DNA from: Actinomycetes bacterium
Lineage (GTDB): Bacteria > Actinomycetota > Aquicultoria > CAJVYJ01 > JAUVQD01
Direction: 5' to 3'
NCBI GenBank assembly: GCA_030605305.1
Contig: JAUWIO010000015.1
Coordinates: 1 to 10,325 of the forward strand
DNA length: 10,325 bases
Each line of letters starts with the position of its first letter. Position 1 is the first letter of the stretch. This document shows, one piece after another, positions 1 to 6,921 of the stretch. The position numbers and the translations under genes were made by a program. The notes below the pieces were generated by a model. It had not been told where the DNA came from. It saw nothing but the letters and a program-made list of their open reading frames with translations, and did not search any database.

Positions 1-1568
1 CCGAAGCCGTCGAAACGCTGGCCCGCCGCGTGGGCCATACATTGACCAAGCGTGACCCTCGTCAGGCCGGAAAGAAGACGCGCCTCCTGAAAGCCTGTGA
101 CGAGGCGGCCGTTTTCTACCAGAAAGCTCTGCGGCTCGACAGCGGAGCGGCCGCCCGCGATTATATAAAAGCGCGCGGCTTGGCCGACCTGGCCGTCGAG
201 TTCAAGCTGGGGCATTCGCCGGATTGGTCATCGCTCCTGACGTATCTTAAAAGCAAGGGGATCGAAGAGGCCGAGATGATCGGAGCGGGGCTGGCGGCCC
301 GGTCGGATAAGGGCGGGTTGTATGACCGTCTCAAGGGACGCATCATCTTTCCTATCCTCGACAATCAAGGGCGCACCATCGCGTTCGGCGGGCGGGTTCT
401 CGATGATTCGCTGCCGAAGTATGTCAACTCTCCGGAGACCCCTCTCTATCACAAGGGGTCAATACTATATGGACTCAGTCAAGCCAAGACCGAGTTCTTG
501 AAAACGGAAACGGCCCTAGTCGTCGAAGGATACACTGACTTGCTGGCCTGCGTGGGCGTCGGTGTCTGCAATGTCGTCGCCACCTTGGGGACCGCCTTCA
601 CGGAAGACCACTTGCGTTTATTGGGGCGGTTCGTCAATCGCGTTGTATTGGTCTTTGACGGAGACGAAGCGGGGCTCAATGCCGCGGAGCGGAGCTCTGA
701 GTATCTGAATTTGCAGCGCCTGCCGGGCAGCGAGGCTCTTGACGGGTTGATCGTCAATGTGGAAACAGAATTATCTGTGGCCGTGGTACCCGGCGGTCTC
801 GATCCCGCCGACTTTATTGCCGAGAAGGGGGTAGCTGCTTTCTCGGAGTTGATCGAGGCGGCCCGACCTCTCGGATTCTTCATACTGGATAGGATCATCG
901 AGCGCGCCGGTACCGATGCGACCGGGAAGATGAAAGCGGTGGCAGAGGCGGCCCCGATGCTGGCTGGATTGAGCAGGGCGGTTGCTAAAGAGGAGTACAT
1001 GCGTTACTTGGGGGACAGCCTCGGCATCTCGTTTGAGGCGTTGACGGCAGAGATAAAGGCGGCCGTCGCGCCGCGCACCCGATCACACGGGCATCAAGAT
1101 CGCGTCGCTGTAAAGCGGATCAGTGGGCCCGAGCGCGAGTTGCTGCGGGCAATACTAGAGGATCCGCAGCGTGCCGCGGGTTTGGATGATCTGGATATCG
1201 AAGCATGGCCGGACCCCATACTGACGCGACTGGCTGCTGTTTTAAAAGACAGAGTTGGGGGTAAAGGCGAAGATATCGCTGAAATGATCCACAGGCTCGA
1301 CGACGAGCTGAGCCGGCTGGTTTCGGAGCTGGCCCTCGAACCCTTCGGAGCGGATGACTTAGACACATATTTCACTGGTCTGTTTCTAAAATGCAAGGAA
1401 GCCTCGCTAAATAGACACATTGAGCGTCTCAAAAAAGAGTTGCAGGTTACTGATAGTTCAAATAAGAGGTATGATGAACTATTTGAAGAACTTGTAGCCA
1501 TGGAATATAAGAGACGAGAGCTGAAGAATAAAGTGACAGATGGAGGAAGTCTGTGGGTCAGGAAGTAA
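1..1568 (+). CDS. dnaG: DNA primase DnaG, 5' end missing (window edge)
   Basis: DnaG makes the RNA primers for chromosome replication with the replicative helicase. The reading frame is open to the left edge: codons from base 3 read EAVETLARR, the stretch that normally follows the CHC2 zinc-binding domain, so the zinc domain and roughly the first 80-90 residues lie outside. Visible in order: the catalytic-core N-lobe ([20 protein letters not shown], then [14 protein letters not shown]), the Toprim domain with EGYTD (525-539) and DGDEAG (657-674) supplying the metal-binding acidic residues, then a C-terminal part that should contact the helicase. Between the Toprim DGDEAG motif and [10 protein letters not shown] there is extra sequence (about 690-770) compared with the DnaG proteins I recall. 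The gene overlaps the sigma factor start by 16 bp; dnaG next to the primary sigma gene is a common bacterial arrangement. Identity is very secure. Confidence 0.96.
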   Translation, partial: EAVETLARRVGHTLTKRDPRQAGKKTRLLKACDEAAVFYQKALRLDSGAAARDYIKARGLADLAVEFKLGHSPDWSSLLTYLKSKGIEEAEMIGAGLAARSDKGGLYDRLKGRIIFPILDNQGRTIAFGGRVLDDSLPKYVNSPETPLYHKGSILYGLSQAKTEFLKTETALVVEGYTDLLACVGVGVCNVVATLGTAFTEDHLRLLGRFVNRVVLVFDGDEAGLNAAERSSEYLNLQRLPGSEALDGLIVNVETELSVAVVPGGLDPADFIAEKGVAAFSELIEAARPLGFFILDRIIERAGTDATGKMKAVAEAAPMLAGLSRAVAKEEYMRYLGDSLGISFEALTAEIKAAVAPRTRSHGHQDRVAVKRISGPERELLRAILEDPQRAAGLDDLDIEAWPDPILTRLAAVLKDRVGGKGEDIAEMIHRLDDELSRLVSELALEPFGADDLDTYFTGLFLKCKEASLNRHIERLKKELQVTDSSNKRYDELFEELVAMEYKRRELKNKVTDGGSLWVRK

Positions 1569-3112
1569 AGGAACTGGAGCTCCCGCAAGTCCAGAAGCTC
1601 ATAACTAAAGGCAGCAAACGAGGCGTCCTGGGCAGCGAGGAGGTCGTCGATACTCTTAATAAGGTCGATCTTTCAGCCGAGCAGATGGATAATATTTACG
1701 CTCAGTTTGATTCGCTCGGCATCAGTGTCGTCGAGAGCCAGCCAACCGGCCAAGGCGACGGCGATACGCCCAAGGCTAAAGCTGCCACAAAAACCAAGAA
1801 GGCCCCGAAGACCACTAAAGCTACGAAGGCCAAAAAGGATACGAAGCCCGCGAAGGCTGCCGGCGCCACCAAGGCCGCCAAAGACTTAAAGCCTACAAAG
1901 GCCCCTAAGTCTGCTAAAGCTGATAAGGATTCGAAAGCAGCAAAGGCCACGAAGGCAGACAAGGTCAAAAAGGCCCCGAAGCCTGCTAAGGGCGCGAAGG
2001 GCACGAAGGCTGCTAAAACTGATAAGGATGCGAAAGCAGCAAAGACCGTTAAAGCCGCTAAAGCTGATAAAGACACCAAGGCCGCTAAAGCTGGAACGGA
2101 TAAGCCAAAAAAGACCGCAAAGTCCGCAACGGCCGTGAAGAAGACGCCCAGCGGCCCCAGCGAGCCGGGCGTTAAGAAGAAGATAGATTTCTCGATCAAG
2201 ACTATGACGAGCGATCCGGTCCGGATGTATCTGAAAGAGATCGGTAAAGTGGCTCTTTTGACCGCGGCGCAAGAGGTAACGTTGGCCAAGGCGATAGAGG
2301 CCGGCGAGGAGGCCATCCGCGAGCTGGAAGATACCGCAGAGCTGACGCGGGCTACGAAGCGTCGCCTACAGCGCGTTGAGCGTGAGGGCATGGCGGCCAA
2401 GCGCAAGCTCGTCGAAGCCAATTTGCGGCTTGTGGTCAGTATCGCTAAGCGCTATGTCGGTAGAGGGATGCTCTTTCTCGATCTTATCCAAGAGGGAAAC
2501 CTCGGTCTCATTCGCGCTGTCGAGAAGTTCGATTATCGCAAAGGCTATAAGTTCAGTACTTACGCTACATGGTGGATCCGTCAAGCGATCACGCGGGCCA
2601 TCGCCGACCAGGCCCGGACGATCCGTATTCCGGTCCATATGGTCGAGACGATCAACAAATTGATCCGGGTCCAGCGTCAACTTCTTCAGGAGTATGGGCG
2701 GGAGCCGAGCCCTGAAGAGATCGGGGCGCAGATGGAGCTTCCACCGGAAAAAGTGCGCGAGATATTAAAGATTTCTCAAGAGCCGGTCTCGCTCGAGACA
2801 CCGATCGGTGAGGAAGAAGACTCGCAATTAGGCGATTTTATCGAAGACCAAGAGGCCGTTGTTCCGGCGGACGCCGCGTCGTTTTCGCTCCTTCAGCAAC
2901 AATTACGGCGCATCCTTGATACGCTGACAGACCGGGAGCGCAAGGTCATTGAGCTGCGGTTTGGCCTCAAAGACGGCCATCCGAGAACGCTGGAAGAAGT
3001 CGGTCGCGTCTTTGGCGTTACCCGCGAGCGTATCCGGCAGATCGAGTCAAAAACTCTCTCGAAGCTTCGGCATCCGAGCCGGAGCGCCAAGCTAAAAGAT
3101 TATCTAGAATAG
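1553..3112 (+). CDS. sigA: RNA polymerase primary sigma factor (SigA/RpoD/HrdB type)
   Basis: This is the housekeeping sigma factor that directs RNA polymerase to -10/-35 promoters; 519 residues. A GTG start at 1553 is preceded by GGAGGA (1542-1547) and lies inside the end of dnaG. Residues 9-62 resemble region 1.1. Residues about 73-210 are a low-complexity linker made almost only of K, A, T, D and P. Region 1.2 starts at [11 protein letters not shown] (221-231). Region 2 contains [18 protein letters not shown] and the -10 reading helix [18 protein letters not shown] (333-350). Region 3 includes [14 protein letters not shown], and region 4 ends with the -35 helix-turn-helix [20 protein letters not shown] (481-500). 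These motifs are those of group 1 sigma70 proteins, so this is not an alternative sigma. Lys/Ala-rich linkers are known in actinobacterial primary sigmas such as HrdB. The near-consensus promoter before mihF is what this factor would read. Confidence 0.97.
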   Translation: MGQEVKELELPQVQKLITKGSKRGVLGSEEVVDTLNKVDLSAEQMDNIYAQFDSLGISVVESQPTGQGDGDTPKAKAATKTKKAPKTTKATKAKKDTKPAKAAGATKAAKDLKPTKAPKSAKADKDSKAAKATKADKVKKAPKPAKGAKGTKAAKTDKDAKAAKTVKAAKADKDTKAAKAGTDKPKKTAKSATAVKKTPSGPSEPGVKKKIDFSIKTMTSDPVRMYLKEIGKVALLTAAQEVTLAKAIEAGEEAIRELEDTAELTRATKRRLQRVEREGMAAKRKLVEANLRLVVSIAKRYVGRGMLFLDLIQEGNLGLIRAVEKFDYRKGYKFSTYATWWIRQAITRAIADQARTIRIPVHMVETINKLIRVQRQLLQEYGREPSPEEIGAQMELPPEKVREILKISQEPVSLETPIGEEEDSQLGDFIEDQEAVVPADAASFSLLQQQLRRILDTLTDRERKVIELRFGLKDGHPRTLEEVGRVFGVTRERIRQIESKTLSKLRHPSRSAKLKDYLE

Positions 3113-3120
3113 TCTTTTTT
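3094..3120 (+). terminator. A/T-rich hairpin over the sigA stop codon, possible terminator
   Basis: AAAAGATTAT (3094-3103) can pair with ATAGTCTTTT (3109-3118) as a 10-bp stem with one G-T wobble and the 5-nt loop CTAGA, running straight into further T residues. The sigA stop codon (3110-3112) lies inside the 3' arm. The stem has only one G-C pair, so it is weak, but its place between the dnaG-sigA unit and a strong new promoter 17 bases further on makes an intrinsic terminator plausible. Confidence 0.4.
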
Positions 3121-3136
3121 ATTATCGCTTGTTCTA

Positions 3137-3165
3137 TTGTCAAGCAGTTGCAGTACCGGTATAAT
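3137..3165 (+). promoter_or_regulatory. Near-consensus sigma70 promoter for mihF-gmk-rpoZ-coaBC
   Basis: The -35 box TTGTCA (3137-3142; five of six consensus bases) is separated by exactly 17 bp from a perfect -10 box TATAAT (3160-3165). Transcription would start near 3172, giving a leader of about 39 nt before the mihF ATG. The leader holds a small GC hairpin (CCCC 3185-3188 with GGGG 3192-3195) just before the Shine-Dalgarno sequence AGGAGG (3199-3204). The promoter is stronger on paper than any other in the window, consistent with an abundant DNA-binding protein as the first gene. Confidence 0.85.
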
Positions 3166-3210
3166 GGCAAACGTCCTGGTCAACCCCCTGCGGGGAAAAG
3201 GAGGAACTTA

Positions 3211-3519
3211 ATGGCACTGCCAAATCTTTCCGACGAAGAAAGGCGCGCGGCCCTGAAGAAAGCGGCTGAGGCGAGACAAGCACGGGCGGAACTGAAAAAG
3301 AAGCTGAAAAGCGGTTCCGTATCTCTCAAAGAATTACTCAACAAGTCTGGTGACCCCATCGTGGGTCGCATGAAAGTCGGCAACCTGCTCGAGTCGCTTC
3401 CGGGCGTGGGCAAGGCACGGGCGACGAAAAAGATGGAAGATCTCGAGATCAGCCCGACCCGGCGCGTACAGGGTTTAGGCGCGAATCAAAGGGCGAATCT
3501 GCTTAAAGAGTTTGCCTAG
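3211..3519 (+). CDS. mihF: Integration host factor, actinobacterial (mIHF) type
   Basis: This 102-residue protein matches the mycobacterial/streptomycete IHF family, which is unrelated in fold to the HU-like IHF of proteobacteria. It is a basic nucleoid protein that binds DNA through a helix-two-turns-helix region. Recognisable stretches are MALPNLSDEERRAALKKA at the N-terminus, KMKV-type GRMKVGNLLESLPGVGKA in the middle and ISPTRRVQGLGANQRANLL near the C-terminus, all close to what I recall for M. tuberculosis mIHF. The ATG at 3211 is chosen over a TTG at 3148 because AGGAGG lies 6 nt upstream of it and the family starts with MALP. Its stop codon overlaps the gmk start. The mihF-gmk pairing is an actinobacterial hallmark. 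Confidence 0.93.
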   Translation: MALPNLSDEERRAALKKAAEARQARAELKKKLKSGSVSLKELLNKSGDPIVGRMKVGNLLESLPGVGKARATKKMEDLEISPTRRVQGLGANQRANLLKEFA

Positions 3520-4096
3520 ACGGGTAACACTTCCCGATAACGGTAGATTAGTTGTACTATCCGGCCCCTCGGGGGTCGGAAAAGGGACTCTTGTGGGGAA
3601 TATCCTCGAAAGAGTGCCGAACATCTTTTATAGCATTTCCGCGACAACGCGGAAGCCGCGTAGCGGTGAACGGGACGGCGTCGATTACTTCTTTCGAACT
3701 AAAGAACAGTTCGAAGGGGAGATCGAGGCCGATTCGTTTTTGGAGTGGGCAAAAGTCTACGACGACTATTACGGAACGCCCATCGCCCCGATCGCGGATG
3801 CGCTTGAGCGTGGAGCTATCGTCATTTTGGAGATAGACGTACAAGGAGCGATGCAGATAAAGGAGCGGATCGGGAGTGACGCAGTCTATATCTTTATCGC
3901 ACCGCCCTCAGTGGAGGAGCTGGCTAGAAGACTCGGCTCTCGCAATACGGAGGCAGCCGACCAGATCCAGAAGCGGATGGAAACGGCGGTAGAAGAGTTG
4001 CGTTTTGCCGACCGGTACGATGAGATCATCGTCAATGACGATCTCGACAGGGCCAGCGAAGAGTTGGGCCGGTTGTTAACGGACGCACGGAGGTGA
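3512..4096 (+). CDS. gmk: Guanylate kinase
   Basis: Guanylate kinase phosphorylates GMP (and dGMP) with ATP to GDP, an essential cytosolic step of nucleotide synthesis. The 194-residue protein has the P-loop GPSGVGKGT (residues 18-26), the GMP-binding stretch ISATTRKPRSGERDGVDYFF, EWAKVYDDYYGTP and LEIDVQGAMQIKE, and the lid region ARRLGSRNTEAADQI, in which the common RGTE is RNTE. Length is normal. The start is a TTG at 3512 overlapping the mihF stop by 8 bp. It is the only start codon upstream of the P-loop in this frame, with only a weak AAAGAG ahead of it, so translation is probably coupled to mihF. The stop at 4094-4096 sits inside the rpoZ Shine-Dalgarno sequence. Confidence 0.96.
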   Translation: MPRRVTLPDNGRLVVLSGPSGVGKGTLVGNILERVPNIFYSISATTRKPRSGERDGVDYFFRTKEQFEGEIEADSFLEWAKVYDDYYGTPIAPIADALERGAIVILEIDVQGAMQIKERIGSDAVYIFIAPPSVEELARRLGSRNTEAADQIQKRMETAVEELRFADRYDEIIVNDDLDRASEELGRLLTDARR

Positions 4097-4099
4097 AAG

Positions 4100-4345
4100 A
4101 TGTACCCAAACGTAAGTAAGCTGATTGACGAATTCGATAGTCGCTTCACATTGGTCATTCTGGCGGCTAAGCGCGCCAGGCAGGTCAATGACTATTTCAA
4201 CAGCATCAAGAGGCACGAGTTGACGGAAGTAAGAGGTCCGGAGCTCGATGTTATCCAGGAAAAACCACTGTCAATAGCGTTCGGTGAGATCGCGTCAGGT
4301 AAGATCGGCTATGAGCGAACCGATGAGGGAAGCACCGAGACCTAA
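4100..4345 (+). CDS. rpoZ: RNA polymerase omega subunit
   Basis: This 81-residue protein is the small omega subunit that helps beta' fold and assemble into RNA polymerase. Family features are the N-terminal PNVSKLIDEFDSRFTLVILAAKRARQVNDY and the later KPLSIAFGEIASGKI, which matches the conserved 'KPLTIALEEIAEGKI'-like block. The ATG at 4100 is preceded by GGAGGTGA (4089-4096), which overlaps the gmk stop, an excellent ribosome site. The end of the gene overlaps coaBC by 35 bp. Position directly between gmk and coaBC is the usual one and supports the call for such a short protein. Confidence 0.94.
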   Translation: MYPNVSKLIDEFDSRFTLVILAAKRARQVNDYFNSIKRHELTEVRGPELDVIQEKPLSIAFGEIASGKIGYERTDEGSTET

Positions 4346-5528
4346 GCTCCCGGTCACGGACAAAAGAATAGCACTGGGCGTCAGCGGTAGTATCGCGGCC
4401 TATAAGGCGGCTGAATTGGCCCGGCGCTTCGTGAAGCGCGGGGTCGAGGTTCAGGCCGTCTTTTCGCGTTCAGCTCCGAATTTCATCGGGCCGGCCACTT
4501 TTTCGGGCATCACCGGCCGCGAGCCGATCCGCGATCTTGCGGGGGCCGGATTTACCCATCTTGATATCACCCGCGGCCTCGATGCTCTGGTTATCGCTCC
4601 AGCCACGGCGAACATCATCGCGAAACTGGCAGCCGGTATAGCCGATTGCACTATTTCGACCATTGTCGCTGCCGCCGACTGCCCGGTCATCATCTGCCCG
4701 GCCATGAACGAGAGCATGTGGTTCTCCGGGGCGAATCAGCGAAACATCGAAACATTGCGGGTGCTCGGATATGAGCTCGTAGGACCAGGCAAAGGCGACC
4801 TTGCCTGCGGCGACGCCGGCTGGGGGCGCATGGCGGACGTCGCCGAGATAGAGGAGGTCGTTGTCGGTCGTCTTCAGACAGCTGATCGCTTTGCCGGGCG
4901 CCGCTTTGTTGTTACTGCCGGGCCGACCCGCGAATATCTCGATCCAGTCAGGTTCCTCTCCAATCCGGCGAGCGGAAAGACAGGCTATGCCGTTGCCGAA
5001 GAGCTGGCTCGGCGTGGGGGCGAGACAGTGCTTATCAGCGGCCCCACGCATCTTAGGCCTAGCGGTCTAGTGCGCTTTGTTCAGATAGAAACGGCCGAGC
5101 AGATGCGAGATTCCGCAAAGCGGCACTTTGCTGACGCTGATGCCTTAGTGATGACAGCCGCCGTTTCTGATCACAGGTTTGGCTCGACAGCCTCCGCCAA
5201 GATAGAAAAAGACTCCTTGCCGGAGTCTATCCAGCTCGAAAGGAACGCGGACATTCTGGCCGAACTGGGAGCCATTAAGACAGACACCCAGGTCTTGATC
5301 GGGTTTGCTGCGCAGACGGAGGGCTTGGCTGCTGCCGGGCACCGCAAGCTGGCCGCCAAGAACTTAGATATGATCGTCGCAACCAAAGTCGGTTTTGGCG
5401 AAGGCTTTGCCGCCGATGACATCGAGGCCTTGCTCGTGAGGGCGGAAGACGAACGCGAGCTGGGCCGCATATCCAAGCGCGCCTTGGCCAGCACTGTCGC
5501 AGACGAGCTTGAGGCCCTGCTCAGCTAG
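4311..5528 (+). CDS. coaBC: Bifunctional phosphopantothenoylcysteine decarboxylase / phosphopantothenate-cysteine ligase
   Basis: This two-domain enzyme does consecutive steps of coenzyme A synthesis: CoaB joins 4'-phosphopantothenate to cysteine, and CoaC (FMN-dependent) decarboxylates the product to 4'-phosphopantetheine. With the ATG at 4311 (AGGTAA at 4297-4302) it has 405 residues. CoaC domain: GVSGSIAAYK (23-32), catalytic His83, PAMN (130-133), clamp ACGDAGWGRM with Cys166. CoaB domain: GPTREYLDPVRFLSN with Arg214 and Asn218, and Lys297. All these sit at a constant +8 offset from the residues I recall as essential in E. coli Dfp (H75, N125, C158, R206, N210, K289), so both activities should be intact. 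A GTG at 4284 would add nine residues and is less likely. The block usually reading 'IVAN' is IVAT, a small deviation. Confidence 0.95.
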   Translation: MSEPMREAPRPKLPVTDKRIALGVSGSIAAYKAAELARRFVKRGVEVQAVFSRSAPNFIGPATFSGITGREPIRDLAGAGFTHLDITRGLDALVIAPATANIIAKLAAGIADCTISTIVAAADCPVIICPAMNESMWFSGANQRNIETLRVLGYELVGPGKGDLACGDAGWGRMADVAEIEEVVVGRLQTADRFAGRRFVVTAGPTREYLDPVRFLSNPASGKTGYAVAEELARRGGETVLISGPTHLRPSGLVRFVQIETAEQMRDSAKRHFADADALVMTAAVSDHRFGSTASAKIEKDSLPESIQLERNADILAELGAIKTDTQVLIGFAAQTEGLAAAGHRKLAAKNLDMIVATKVGFGEGFAADDIEALLVRAEDERELGRISKRALASTVADELEALLS

Positions 5529-5907
5529 GAACGGCGATGGCTTTCCACACTGCTTTTCCCTTTGCTTGATATATTGAGCGCCGAAATTATACGACTGCAG
5601 CATAATAATCATATGCGGCCGTTATTGTCGCATTTAAGGCCCGTTATCTAGAGAACGCCCCGGTTCCGTTGACTCATAGCGGCCTGATTGCCTATGATTG
5701 GCACGACGATTGAAGATACTTAAAAGGCAATGTTAGCTCAACAAATTAAGAGTATAAGGGCAAATTGTCGGTGAATCGCAATAAGTCAGTGAACCGCAAT
5801 TAATAGCACGGTGGTCGAACGTGCGTTACAAGGGTCCAGTCCAGTCATTTTGTTGCCCCACACAATCATTAGGGGTACCATTAACACTATGAAAGGTGGT
5901 GCAACTA
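5529..5907. other. 379-bp gene-free stretch, left edge of the cassette array
   Basis: I see no credible gene here. No clear terminator follows coaBC. The junction GTTAGCT (5732-5738) is the best candidate for the left boundary of the first cassette, being the exact reverse complement of AGCTAAC at the far end of that cassette (6582-6588). The sequence left of it shows no L' box or second RYYYAAC box, so it is not an attC and may be a secondary or original insertion point. From 5767 to 5802 there is an 18-bp tandem repeat. A weak promoter-like pair, TTGCCC (5854-5859) and TACCAT (5876-5881) with 16 bp between, could drive the antitoxin at 5908. Confidence 0.5.
5767..5802 (+). repeat. Tandem 18-bp direct repeat, two copies
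   Basis: GTCGGTGAATCGCAATAA (5767-5784) is followed at once by GTCAGTGAACCGCAATTA (5785-5802), identical at 15 of 18 positions. It lies upstream of the phd-like antitoxin in the first cassette. It could be a repeated binding site or a chance duplication; there is no inverted symmetry in it. Confidence 0.7.
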
Positions 5908-6186
5908 ATGACAATACCAAAGATAGTTCCCATATCTGACCTTCGCCAGGATGCGACAAATATCGTAAAGGGTGTCGCGACTTCGCGTGAGCCGGTCGTT
6001 ATAACGCAGCGTGGCCGCGCCGCAGCTGTGATGGTCGGAATGGAAGCATACGAGCATACACAACATGAATTAGAGATTTTACGCCTGCTCGTCAGGGGTG
6101 AACAGGAAATTGAGGCTGGGGTTGGTTTTGATAAAGCCGCTGTCTTCGAGGAAGCCGACAAACTTTTGAAGCAAGAGAAAGCTTGA
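5908..6186 (+). CDS. Phd/YefM-family antitoxin
   Basis: A 92-residue antitoxin that should bind and neutralise the toxin encoded immediately downstream and, as a complex, repress its own promoter. The N-terminal part (VPISDLRQDATNIVKGV, EPVVITQRGRAAAVMVGMEAYE) is the typical Phd/YefM DNA-binding fold. The C-terminal part is helical and charged, as expected for the toxin-wrapping tail. The ATG at 5908 is chosen over the in-frame GTG at 5896 because AAAGGTGG (5892-5899) is well placed for it. The stop codon overlaps the toxin start by four bases (TTGA), so the two are translationally coupled. It is the antitoxin of the first cassette. Confidence 0.88.
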   Translation: MTIPKIVPISDLRQDATNIVKGVATSREPVVITQRGRAAAVMVGMEAYEHTQHELEILRLLVRGEQEIEAGVGFDKAAVFEEADKLLKQEKA

Positions 6187-6485
6187 GACTCAAGTTCACG
6201 CCCTCAGCTCGCACGCAGTTTCTCGAAGCTCTGATATTCATCCAGAGAGATAATCTAGCTGCGGCTGTCTCTTTTCGGCGCCGAGCAGAACATGTGCTTT
6301 CGAGATTAGAGGACTTTCCAGAGTCTGGCAGGATCTTGCCAGAGTTCCCCGATCTTCCGTTTCGCGAAGTAATTCTCGAACAATATCGGTTTTTTTATCG
6401 CATTAAGGCGGAAACGATTTGGATTGTCGCCGTCTGGCATAGCGCTCAGCTTCCTAAGGAGCCTGGCGAAGTCGGCGGCCCCTGA
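6183..6485 (+). CDS. RelE/ParE-superfamily toxin
   Basis: A 100-residue toxin partner of the Phd-like antitoxin. The pattern LKFTPSARTQFLEALIFIQRDN, then FRRRAEHVLSRLEDFPESGRILPEF, FREVILEQYRFFYRI and finally IVAVWHSAQ is that of the ParE branch of the RelE/ParE superfamily. Members poison either DNA gyrase (ParE) or ribosome-bound mRNA (RelE); sequence alone does not tell which. The start is a TTG at 6183 within the antitoxin's last codons, with no separate ribosome site beyond the antitoxin coding sequence. A poor start fused to the antitoxin stop would keep toxin below antitoxin. The gene looks intact. Confidence 0.87.
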   Translation: MRLKFTPSARTQFLEALIFIQRDNLAAAVSFRRRAEHVLSRLEDFPESGRILPEFPDLPFREVILEQYRFFYRIKAETIWIVAVWHSAQLPKEPGEVGGP

Positions 6486-6581
6486 GCAGAACACATGAAG
6501 GTTCGGGGCAAAACAGCCAGACCCCGTCTATCTAGTATCAACCGTGCAATCTTGAGCCAAGCTTGCAATAATGATGAAAGG

Positions 6582-6612
6582 AGCTAACAAATCGCTCCAC
6601 CAGACGTTATGT
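6582..6612 (+). repeat. Truncated attC-like site (first/second cassette junction)
   Basis: The site contains a 5' box AGCTAAC (6582-6588), spacer AAATC and L'' box GCTCCACC, identical over these last two parts to the complete attC at 7641. It then jumps directly through AGAC to the 3' core GTTATGT (6606-6612). The variable centre, L' box and outer spacer are missing. The complete site at 7209 carries CAGACGT twice, 40 bp apart (7228 and 7268); a deletion between such repeats yields this structure. It cannot form the normal attC hairpin, so the first two cassettes may be locked together. Confidence 0.65.
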
Positions 6613-6645
6613 GTAGATAGCGACCAATATAAATAATGTTTCATT

Positions 6646-6685
6646 GTGTTGCAAAGTGTTATAATTATGCAACACTAAGCAACAT
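6646..6685 (+). promoter_or_regulatory. Promoter with overlapping inverted-repeat operator for the parD-like/relE-like operon
   Basis: A perfect -10 hexamer TATAAT (6660-6665) lies between the arms of a perfect 8-bp inverted repeat, GTGTTGCA (6646-6653) and TGCAACAC (6668-6675). Another half site GCAACA recurs at 6680-6685, exactly 11 bp, about one helix turn, after the one at 6669-6674. No good -35 box is visible. This arrangement fits autorepression by a ribbon-helix-helix antitoxin or its complex, which would cover the -10 region. Confidence 0.72.
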
Positions 6686-6696
6686 TGGAGGTAATC

Positions 6697-6915
6697 ATGA
6701 CGATAGCGGTACGAGTTTCTGACAAATTAGTTCATGAAGCTAGAACCCATAGCAAAGTAGATAGTCGATCCATAACCGGCCAAATTGAGCATTGGGCGAA
6801 GATTGGTAAATGCGCGGAAGAAAACCCTGATTTAACATATAACCTGTTAAGGGAAATTCTCCTCGGTCTGGAAGAACTGGATCAAGGGGAGTCGTCGGAA
6901 TACTCCGTTGGCTGA
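6697..6915 (+). CDS. ParD-like antitoxin family protein
   Basis: A 72-residue protein recognised as the ParD-like antitoxin family (formerly a DUF): IAVRVSDKLVHEAR at the N-terminus, RSITGQIEHWAKIGKCAEENPDL in the middle, and a short acidic tail ending GESSEY. These proteins are thought to be RHH-type DNA binders that pair with a RelE/ParE-like toxin. The ATG at 6697 follows GGAGGT (6687-6692), a strong ribosome site; a TTG at 6685 lies inside that site and is rejected. The toxin gene starts 6 nt after the stop. Its promoter carries a matching inverted repeat, consistent with autoregulation. This is the antitoxin of the second cassette. Confidence 0.85.
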   Translation: MTIAVRVSDKLVHEARTHSKVDSRSITGQIEHWAKIGKCAEENPDLTYNLLREILLGLEELDQGESSEYSVG

Positions 6916-6921
6916 GACTGG

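Noticed and set aside
1702..2421. A 239-codon open frame on the - strand, rich in Ala, Phe, Val and Leu, resembling a membrane protein
   Set aside because: It is the antisense reading of the K/A-rich linker of the sigma factor; codons AAG/AAA and GCN on the + strand become Leu/Phe and hydrophobic codons. The + strand protein has unmistakable sigma70 domains.
3148..3210. Longer mihF starting at the TTG at 3148
   Set aside because: That start lies inside the promoter, upstream of the predicted transcription start, while a strong ribosome site and the family's MALP start are found at 3211.
5640..5740. Three GATTG copies (5686, 5696, 5708) as possible iterons or protein-binding repeats
   Set aside because: They are only five bases long with uneven spacing (10 and 12 bp), expected by chance at this composition.
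5736..5830. A possible further attC starting with GCTCAAC (fits RYYYAAC) and ending at GTTACAA
   Set aside because: The inner boxes are not complementary, the 3' core does not fit GTTRRRY, and the interior is a tandem repeat rather than a hairpin. At most it is a badly degraded site.
6504..6526. Hairpin CGGGG/CCCCG after the first toxin gene as a terminator
   Set aside because: Only five base pairs with a 13-base loop and no T-run after it.
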